Source: UBA6176 sp041688515 | GTDB taxonomy: Bacteria; Verrucomicrobiota; Verrucomicrobiia; Limisphaerales; UBA9464 | Assembly (NCBI GenBank): GCA_041688515.1 | Contig: JBDNHZ010000358.1 | Location: forward strand, 1-35,084 | Direction: 5' to 3' | Length of the DNA: 35,084 nucleotides | Shown here: positions 29,282-35,084 of the stretch, one piece after another | Layout of the letters: each line of letters opens with the position of its first letter | How positions within the stretch are numbered: position 1 is the stretch's first letter | Made by a program: the position numbers and the translations under genes | Notes under the pieces: model-generated | Told to the model about the DNA's origin: nothing | What the model saw: only the letters and a program-made list of their open reading frames with translations | The model's database searches: none

Positions 29282-32200
29282 ATGACACCTCCACTCCACG
29301 GCCTCTATGACGCCCTTCTCACCGAACGTCTCGTGCGTCAACTCGCGGCCCTCGGCACTGGGTTCGCAGAAGAATCGGTCGACCTTCGCAACGCCGAGGC
29401 CGCGGACCGCATCGCCTTCCATCTCGCCTCGGTGATCGAGCGCGCCATCGACGCCCTTCCCGAACTCGATCGCGCTGCCCTGGGCGCCCAGCTCGCCCGG
29501 AGATTGATCTTCCAGTTGACCGATCACCTGAAAACCGAAGCGCTCGCGACCGAACAGCTCGCCGATCCACCGAGGATGCTGCAGGCGATCCGCGCACTCG
29601 CCCCGGACGGACGCCCGGAGCCGATCGCGTCGCCCCTCATCCCGCTCCTCGATACCACCCTGCTCACCAATGCGCCCGGAGAGCCACGTGTAGGGCGCCA
29701 ACTGCTGGCCGAGATCGACTCGGCGGACCGCATCGACGTGGTCATGGCGTTCATTCGCCGAACGGGGATCAATCCACTCCTCGATGCGCTGCGCCGGCAT
29801 GTGGATCGCGGGCGCGGGCTTCGGGTGCTGACCACGACCTACACGGGCTCCACCGAGCTCGAGGCGCTCGAATTGCTGGAGCAACTCCGCGCGGATGTAC
29901 GCGTCTCGTACGACACGACTGGCACACGTCTCCACGCCAAGGCTTGGCTCTTCCACCGCAACTCCGGCTTCTCCACCGCCTACGTTGGATCGTCCAACCT
30001 CACCCACTCGGCGCAGGTAAGTGGCCTCGAGTGGAACGTGCGCGTTTCAGGTGCCCGCAATCGCCCGGTCATCGACAAGATCGCCGCCGTCTTCGAAAGC
30101 TACTGGCAGCAGCCGGACTTCGAACCCTTCAATCGCGCGCGTTTCGCCGAGGCCGTCGGGGCCGAACGGAAGCAGGGTGACACCCTCACCCTGAGCCCGA
30201 TCGAGATTCGCCTGGAACCGTTCCAGGAGCGACTACTCGAGCAGATTGAGCTTGCCCGCGAACAAGGGCGCCACCGGAACCTTCTCGTCTCCGCCACCGG
30301 CACGGGGAAAACCGTCATGGCCGCGGTCGACTATGCACGCCTTCGCGGTCGTCTGCCTCGCGCCCGCCTGCTGTTCGTCGCACATCGCGAAGAGATCCTG
30401 AAGCAGAGTCGCGCGACCTTTGCCCATGCGCTGCGGGATGCGGCCTTCGGAGAGCTCTGGGTCAGTGGCCGACGCCCACAGGACTTCGAGCACGTCTTCG
30501 CCTCAATCCAGTCGCTGACGGCGTCCGGACTCGAGTCGCTCGCGGAGGAGCACTTCGACGTCGTCATCATTGATGAATTCCACCACGCGGCCGCGGTGTC
30601 CTACAAGCGGCTGTTGGAACTCGTGAAACCGATCGAGCTTCTGGCACTGACGGCCACGCCTGAGCGTACGGATGGCGAGTCGGTCCTCCACTGGTTCAAC
30701 GACCGCATCGCGGCGGAGTTGCGCCTGTGGGATGCCATCGACCAGCACCGACTCGCGCCGTTCTCGTACTTCGGCATCGCCGACGAGCTCGATCTCCGCG
30801 AGATCCCCTGGAAGCGGGGACGGGGATACGACGTCGATGGCGTGACGGGGCTCATCACGTCGACCGATGTTTGGGCGCGCCGCGTGCTGCAGCAGTTCAG
30901 GGAACACGTGGGAGACATCAGCCGGGTGCGCGCGCTTGGCTTCTGCGTGAGCGTAGCACACGCGCAGTACATGGCGCGTGTCTTCAAAACGGCTGGCGTA
31001 CGCACGGTCGCCGTATGGGCCGACACGCCAGAAGCACAGCGGACGGCAGCCCTGGGTGATCTGGCGGCCGCGCGGGTGAACGTCGTCTTCTCGGTCGACC
31101 TGTTCAACGAAGGTGTCGACGTTCCCGCCGTCGATGCACTCCTCATGCTGCGCCCAACCGATAGCCCGTTGCTCTTTCTCCAGCAGCTGGGACGCGGGCT
31201 GCGGAAGGCGCCGGGGAAAACCGTCTGCACCGTGCTCGACTTCGTGGGGCAGCACCGCAAGGAGTTCCGCTACGATCGGCGATTCCAGACTCTGCTGGGA
31301 GGGAGCAGGGCATCGGTGCTGCAGCAGGTGAAAAGTGGATTTCCGTTCCTGCCGGCGGGTTGCCACATGGAGCTCGACCGCGTCGCGAGCGAGCGGGTGA
31401 TCGCGAACATCCGGAACGCGATTCCCACGCGGTGGAGCGACAAGGCCGCGGAGTTGCGGGTGCTCAATGCGGAACACCCAGGCCTTTCGCTGGTTGGATT
31501 CCTCGAAGCGTCGGGACTCGAGCTGGAAGACGTCTACAGCGACCACCGCTCTTGGTCGGATCTTCGCAATGAGGCGGGGTTGGATACACTATCGACCGGG
31601 CCGGCGGAGGTGGCCCTACGCCGAGCCTGCGGGAGACTGCTCCACGTCGATGACACAGACCGCCTCGACACTTGGCGGCGGTGGCTCCGCGAACGGGAGG
31701 CACCCCAAGTTACACAGCTCCCCGTTCGCGAACGCAGGCTGCTGTCGATGCTTCTGTCCCAACTGCTCGACAAGGCGGCTGAGGGCAATATGCCCCTGAG
31801 CGACGGAGCGGCCCTGCTCTGGACGCATCCGCAAGTATGTGCGGAACTCGTCGAACTCCTCGACGTCCTCGCGAGGCGGATCACGCACCTCACTCCCGCG
31901 TTGGGCGAACTCTTAGACGTGCCGCTGCGGGTGACAGCCCAGTACACTAGGCACGAGATCCTCGCCGCCAGCGGGGTCACCGAGGGAGTGAAGTCGCGAC
32001 CCTGGAGAGAGGGCGTTCTCCATGCAAAAGAGCTCTCCGCGGACCTCTTCGTCTTCACCCTCGACAAGACGGGCGGGCAGTTCTCGCCGACAACTCGCTA
32101 CCGAGACTATGCGATCAGTCGAGACCTGGTGCATTGGGAGAGTCAGTCGGGGACGAGCGAGCAGAGCCCGACGGGAAGGCGCTACCAGCAGCATGTGGCG

Positions 32201-32377
32201 ATGGGGAGCCACATCCTGCTGTTTGGGCGGGTCAGCAGCGTCGATCGCGCGTTTCGCCTCTTCGGTCCAGCCACGTACGTGAGCCACGAGGGGGAATTGC
32301 CAATGGCGATCACGTGGCGGCTGCAGCACCCGCTGCCAGGGGATGTCTTTCAGGCGTTCGCGGCGGCCGTGGCGTAG
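29282..32377 (+). CDS. PLD nuclease - SF2 helicase - DUF3427 protein, candidate phage-defence gene
   Basis: 1031-residue protein. I start it at the ATG 29282 (MTPPLHGLYDALLTERL), preceded by CAAGGT; the open frame extends to 28649 only antisense to the acyltransferase. Domains in order: a helical N-terminus; a phospholipase D-like nuclease (about 125-265) with a single HxK motif in RLHAKAWLFHR and YVGSSNLTHSA; a superfamily II helicase with Walker A SATGTGKT (about 338-345), DEFH (about 431-434), LTATPERTDG, and motif VI QLGRGLRKAPG (about 635); and a C-terminal DUF3427 region (about 690-1031) with LFVFTLDKT and TRYRDYAIS. Such proteins resemble restriction-type helicase-nucleases and are often found in defence islands. 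No methylase or partner gene is adjacent. It is the only intact long gene between the degraded genes and repeats. Confidence 0.88.
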   Translation: MTPPLHGLYDALLTERLVRQLAALGTGFAEESVDLRNAEAADRIAFHLASVIERAIDALPELDRAALGAQLARRLIFQLTDHLKTEALATEQLADPPRMLQAIRALAPDGRPEPIASPLIPLLDTTLLTNAPGEPRVGRQLLAEIDSADRIDVVMAFIRRTGINPLLDALRRHVDRGRGLRVLTTTYTGSTELEALELLEQLRADVRVSYDTTGTRLHAKAWLFHRNSGFSTAYVGSSNLTHSAQVSGLEWNVRVSGARNRPVIDKIAAVFESYWQQPDFEPFNRARFAEAVGAERKQGDTLTLSPIEIRLEPFQERLLEQIELAREQGRHRNLLVSATGTGKTVMAAVDYARLRGRLPRARLLFVAHREEILKQSRATFAHALRDAAFGELWVSGRRPQDFEHVFASIQSLTASGLESLAEEHFDVVIIDEFHHAAAVSYKRLLELVKPIELLALTATPERTDGESVLHWFNDRIAAELRLWDAIDQHRLAPFSYFGIADELDLREIPWKRGRGYDVDGVTGLITSTDVWARRVLQQFREHVGDISRVRALGFCVSVAHAQYMARVFKTAGVRTVAVWADTPEAQRTAALGDLAAARVNVVFSVDLFNEGVDVPAVDALLMLRPTDSPLLFLQQLGRGLRKAPGKTVCTVLDFVGQHRKEFRYDRRFQTLLGGSRASVLQQVKSGFPFLPAGCHMELDRVASERVIANIRNAIPTRWSDKAAELRVLNAEHPGLSLVGFLEASGLELEDVYSDHRSWSDLRNEAGLDTLSTGPAEVALRRACGRLLHVDDTDRLDTWRRWLREREAPQVTQLPVRERRLLSMLLSQLLDKAAEGNMPLSDGAALLWTHPQVCAELVELLDVLARRITHLTPALGELLDVPLRVTAQYTRHEILAASGVTEGVKSRPWREGVLHAKELSADLFVFTLDKTGGQFSPTTRYRDYAISRDLVHWESQSGTSEQSPTGRRYQQHVAMGSHILLFGRVSSVDRAFRLFGPATYVSHEGELPMAITWRLQHPLPGDVFQAFAAAVA

Positions 32378-32526
32378 GATTCCCGACAGAAATTTGCTTT
32401 GAGCTTGGCGGAAGAGCCGCCGGCGATCTGAAGGAAGAAATCCCTCGGATGCGCGTGCGGCGGCGGACTTCGCCAGAGCCAAGGTGAAGAGGGCCATTTC
32501 CTGAGATAGGCTCATGGGTTTGCCTG

Positions 32527-32637
32527 ATGGAAAGGACGATGCCAAAATTGACATTAGATAGCATCTATTCCGCGGTGGCATGGGTGAGCATCGCCTTGAC
32601 CAAGCATTTTGAAGAACTCATCGCGCGCCTGGTTTAG
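32527..32637 (+). CDS. Possible 32-36-residue peptide
   Basis: An ATG at 32539 preceded by GGAAAGGA (529-536 of the 32 kb block) opens a 32-codon frame; an ATG at 32527 in the same frame would add MERT. The predicted peptide ends ALTKHFEELIARLV and is largely amphipathic or hydrophobic (SIYSAVAWVSIALT). The stretch is richer in A/T than its surroundings. It resembles no family I recognise. It could be a leader or small toxic peptide near the defence-type gene, a remnant, or chance. Confidence 0.25.
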   Translation: MERTMPKLTLDSIYSAVAWVSIALTKHFEELIARLV

Positions 32638-32715
32638 AGCGGGTGCTACAACAACTCCAGCGAGGTAGTCCGCTGGCGCTTTGGCAGGAGGTCAGCAGCT
32701 ACGAACCCGGCGAGT

Positions 32716-32792
32716 GTAGCTGCCGAGGTGACGAGGCCGACCCGAAGCGAGGCGAAGCACGCAAACATCCGCCTCCTCACGTCGGCAGCTAC
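32716..32792. repeat. 25-bp inverted repeat with 27-bp spacer
   Basis: Arms 32716-32740 and 32768-32792 are reverse complements at 22 of 25 positions. The left arm reads gtagctgccgaggtgacgag and continues ccga. The core 'agctgccga.gtga.gagg' recalls a dispersed repeat I associate with Verrucomicrobiota genomes. It would fold into a long hairpin in RNA or DNA. Confidence 0.6.
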
Positions 32793-32874
32793 CCACGTCT
32801 CGGCCCGGCATGAAATGACTGCTGGGACGGAGGTGGTCCGATCGATCCCGGGACTGGGCTGCGGAGAGGCGCAG

Positions 32875-34446
32875 CTACGGCTTGATCCATCGGAAGAAGC
32901 CGTGCGCGTTTGCAGTCGGCACATCGGAGCTGGAGCTGAGGTTCAGCGTGGTCCAAACAGGTGCCGACAAAGACGGGCTGGATTGCAAAAGCGCTTCCGC
33001 CGGCCACTTGAGGCGGAAGCTTCCGGCCTCGAGAGTGAAACCCAGGGGTTCATCGGCCGGGGCGAGCACCACCAACTTTCCGGGCGGCGACAGGCGCGAC
33101 TGGCCGTCGGTGCGGGCTACCCGGCAGGTGTAGTCACCGGCGTCGGCCAGAGTGGCCTCAGTGATCGCGTAGGCCGGGCTGCTGGCCGTGGGGATGGCCA
33201 CGCCATCCTTGAACCACTGGTAGGTCAGCGCGCCGCCGCCGGTGGTGGTGGCCGACAGGCTGAAATCAACCCGCCGGAGTGGCGGGACAATCGTGATGAC
33301 CGGAGGCGTGCCAGCGAGTAGCCAGTCGCCGTGTTGATTGGCGGCCACCCCGGGCTTGGTCAGCTCGAAGTAGCAGTTTTCCAGCAGGCTGAGCGTGGCC
33401 GTTGTCGCGTCGGTGTAGAACTGGGTCAGGACCACCTCTTCAATCCCGCCTACGACCGGATTGAGGGTCCAACTGCCGGCGCGCGCCGTCATGCTGGAAG
33501 CCGGTACCGTGTAGGTACCATCGGCCTTGAACTGGATCTCCCAGTCGCCCGTGCTGTTGAACGGCGATTGTCCCCCCGTGGTGTGAAACAGCATCGACTG
33601 GCCATGGAGCTGGGCCGCTGTCGGCAGCGAGCAGGTGCGGTTGGTGGTCGGCCCCAGACTCAGATCGACGGTCACGACCCCGAGCTGGAGCCCGAACAAC
33701 TGGATCAGGGGGATCACCAGAACTTCGGCCGAACGACTGGGCATGGAGCCGAGTGGATTGCTCACCGTGACCTGCCAGCGGCCCTGATCTTCCAGGGTGA
33801 TCTGATTGAAGATGACACTGCTGTTCGTCGCCCCGGGAACTTCCATCCCGTTGTGCTTCCAACGGTAGGTCGGCTCGGGGAATCCGCGCGCATAGATCGT
33901 GAGGATCAGTGCCTCGCCTTCCTTGCGCTGATAGCCGACTTCCAGATCCGCGTCGATCACCGGGGCGGACGGTGACGGCGGTGCCGCGGCCAAGGTGACT
34001 GCGGCGACGGGACTGGTGCTCGTGCCGGCGCCATCGGTCACCGACACGTAGTACCGATACTGATGCCGGGATGGTTCCTGCCAGTCGGTGACCGTGTATG
34101 AGGTGTTGGTTCCGTCGACGTAGGCCAGAATGACAGTGCTCGTCACCTTGCCCGCGAAGTTGAATGTCTGATCGCGTCGGAACCATTGGTAGGTCAGCGG
34201 CCCCGCTCCAGTCGCCACGATCGAGAACTCCGCCGGAGTTCCGTTCACACTGCCAAATGGAAGCACTGCATGAACGGGGCCGCTGACGATCGCGGGTGCC
34301 GCTCTCAGGGACGAAGCGAGCAAAGCGAACGCAAGCAGCAGCCAGCGCGGAGCCCTACCGAGGACCCCCAAATGGATGAAAGACGGGAACACTGATCGGG
34401 TGGCGGTACGACCGGGGAGACCCATCAACGCAACATTCACTGACAT
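32875..34446 (-). CDS. Secreted protein with immunoglobulin-like domains
   Basis: I choose the ATG 34446 (523 residues), because a signal-peptide-like stretch follows (WLLLAFALLASSLRAAPA, about 34-52). The frame remains open to 34938, but that part runs through repeats. Three Ig-like stretches are visible: GPLTYQWFRRDQ; PTYRWKHNGMEVPGATNSSVIFNQITLEDQGRWQVTVSNPLG; and LTYQWFKDGVAIPTASSPAYAITEATLADAGDYTCRV. Between the second and third lies a non-Ig segment of about 120 residues. The end (FRLKWPAEALLQSSPSL...GFFRWIKP) is the short terminal module common on Verrucomicrobiota secreted proteins. Probably a surface or extracellular binding protein. No anchor is seen and the ligand is unknown. Confidence 0.8.
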   Translation of the reverse strand: MSVNVALMGLPGRTATRSVFPSFIHLGVLGRAPRWLLLAFALLASSLRAAPAIVSGPVHAVLPFGSVNGTPAEFSIVATGAGPLTYQWFRRDQTFNFAGKVTSTVILAYVDGTNTSYTVTDWQEPSRHQYRYYVSVTDGAGTSTSPVAAVTLAAAPPSPSAPVIDADLEVGYQRKEGEALILTIYARGFPEPTYRWKHNGMEVPGATNSSVIFNQITLEDQGRWQVTVSNPLGSMPSRSAEVLVIPLIQLFGLQLGVVTVDLSLGPTTNRTCSLPTAAQLHGQSMLFHTTGGQSPFNSTGDWEIQFKADGTYTVPASSMTARAGSWTLNPVVGGIEEVVLTQFYTDATTATLSLLENCYFELTKPGVAANQHGDWLLAGTPPVITIVPPLRRVDFSLSATTTGGGALTYQWFKDGVAIPTASSPAYAITEATLADAGDYTCRVARTDGQSRLSPPGKLVVLAPADEPLGFTLEAGSFRLKWPAEALLQSSPSLSAPVWTTLNLSSSSDVPTANAHGFFRWIKP

Positions 34447-34462
34447 ATCCCGAGCATGCGGA

Positions 34463-34497
34463 GCCGGTACCGGCCAGCCTAGTGAAATGGTCACCAT
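34463..34497. promoter_or_regulatory. Two short palindromes upstream of the Ig-protein gene
   Basis: GCCGGTACCGGC (34463-34474) is a perfect 12-bp palindrome about 17 bases before the Ig-protein start, and atggtcaccat (34487-34497) is an 11-base palindrome a little further upstream. They may be operator sites, but no regulator gene is nearby. Confidence 0.2.
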
Positions 34498-34545
34498 GAC
34501 CGCAGTTCGGGTGCAACTCGCGCCCCTCGCGGTGGCTTTCAGAAG

Positions 34546-34740
34546 GTGAGGTTCGGGCGGAGGTGGTGGAGCGGATGTCCGCCCCGTTGGGCCATGCTGA
34601 AGGGTGAGGACAAGCTGACGGCGGAGGAACGCAAGACCCGCCAGCGCGTGTGCGCGGGGAAGCTGCAAACAGGCAAGGCGTTCAACCACCTGGACGCACT
34701 GCGATTCATCATGAAGCAATCCGACCCCACGAACCGTCCG
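34546..34740 (+). pseudogene. Transposase remnant, probably ISL3-like
   Basis: A short frame reads RWAMLKGEDKLTAEERKTRQ and then KLQTGKAFNHLDALRFIM. The pattern 'R(W)xLLKxxxxLTxEQ(R)...TxxAxxLKExLR' is typical of the middle of ISL3-family (DDE_Tnp_ISL3) transposases. Start, DDE residues and the C-terminal part are absent, and no terminal inverted repeats are seen. The match is from memory of the motif and short, so the family call is tentative. Confidence 0.4.
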
Positions 34741-34782
34741 GATCCGGTTCTCCGCAGCGGGTCCCAGCTTGGATCGAAGGCT

Positions 34783-34834
34783 CGCGACATTCCAAAAGCC
34801 CGCCTCCGATATTTGAACAACGACGAAGCAACGG
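34783..34834. repeat. 52-bp direct repeat, copy 1
   Basis: Begins cgcgacattccaaaa and ends gaacaacgacgaagcaacgg. It matches the copy at 35029-35080 at 47 of 52 positions; all five differences fall in the central 17 bases. The two copies are 246 bases apart in the same orientation, just after the transposase remnant. Confidence 0.8.
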
Positions 34835-35028
34835 CAGCGACGTTCTGGTGCTTCGGCTCGGGCTGTCTTTGGCGTCGCTATCGTCGGTTCGTTGCTGTGA
34901 ACCAGTCCCGGTCGGTCCTTCCACCCCCCGACCGCCACCGCGTTGCGGTTGAAGACCCGAGAAATCGACGTTCAGGAATGCCTGGGTGAACCGAATGTCA
35001 TAGGTTCAGAACTGAGCCCATTGATCCC

Positions 35029-35080
35029 CGCGACATTCCAAAAACCCACCGCCGGAATTTGAACAACGACGAAGCAACGG
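35029..35080. repeat. 52-bp direct repeat, copy 2 (at window edge)
   Basis: Same ends as copy 1, with a diverged centre. The similarity may continue beyond the window, whose last four bases follow directly. The invariant ends with a variable middle suggest a dispersed family, not a recent tandem duplication. Confidence 0.8.
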
Positions 35081-35084
35081 AAAC

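Larger units (their letters stand above)
32378..32874. other. 497-bp region with small ORF and inverted repeat
   Basis: No long gene. Present are a hairpin ggcgg/ccgcc (32407-32421) shortly after the helicase stop but without a T-run, a small ORF with a good ribosome binding site (32527-32637), and a 25-bp inverted repeat (32716-32792). Minus-strand frames here have no family resemblance. Confidence 0.55.

Noticed and set aside
32646..32924. 92-codon minus-strand frame across the inverted repeat
   Set aside because: It is composed of the repeat arms read as protein and has no start signal or domain.

Overview
The window looks like a chromosomal segment of a high-GC member of the Verrucomicrobiota, probably close to the Pedosphaera/Limisphaerales type. 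This is inferred from three things: two gene pairs encoding DUF1592-type (planctomycete cytochrome C) and DUF1552 proteins, a secreted Ig-domain protein ending in a 'LQSSPSL...FFRW' tail, and GC-rich palindromic repeats in the gaps. Ribosome binding sites are weak or absent at many starts. No taxonomic marker could be searched.

Layout. 1-806: gene-free, with GC-rich hairpin repeats. 824-2320 (+): rpoN, sigma-54. 2361-7875 (-): a 1390-residue DUF1592 protein followed by a Tat-signal DUF1552 protein. 7954-8895 (-): a radical SAM protein resembling the TIGR01210/RaSEA group. 8942-14301 (-): the translation cluster rpsL-rpsG-fusA-rpsJ-rplC-rplD-rplW. It lacks tuf, has an intrinsic-terminator-like hairpin between rpsG and fusA, and is closed by a strong terminator after rplW where rplB would be expected. 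14581-15543 (+): a CHAD-domain protein whose tail overlaps a convergent TIM-barrel epimerase-like gene (15470-16366, -), which lies directly downstream of pyrD (16366-17490, -). 17558-22802 (-): a tight second unit, DUF1592 - DUF1552 - ankyrin-repeat protein.

22933-29004 (-) is a decaying segment. It holds a C-terminal esterase fragment, a beta-propeller/amidohydrolase gene with an in-frame amber codon just after its signal peptide, and an OafA-type acyltransferase/SGNH gene with two in-frame stops (TGA and TAG). Both long genes otherwise keep a single frame, so the nonsense changes look recent or possibly recoded.

29282-32377 (+) is a 1031-residue PLD-nuclease/superfamily II helicase/DUF3427 protein, the best candidate here for a single-gene defence system. 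It is followed by a very small ORF with a good ribosome binding site, an inverted-repeat element, a secreted Ig-like protein (32875-34446, -), a probable ISL3-type transposase remnant, and two copies of a 52-bp repeat, the second reaching almost to the end of the window.

The left two thirds is therefore mostly housekeeping (sigma-54, translation, pyrimidine synthesis) interleaved with two lineage-typical DUF1592/DUF1552 units. The right third is accessory DNA. No tRNA, rRNA, CRISPR array or intact insertion sequence was found.
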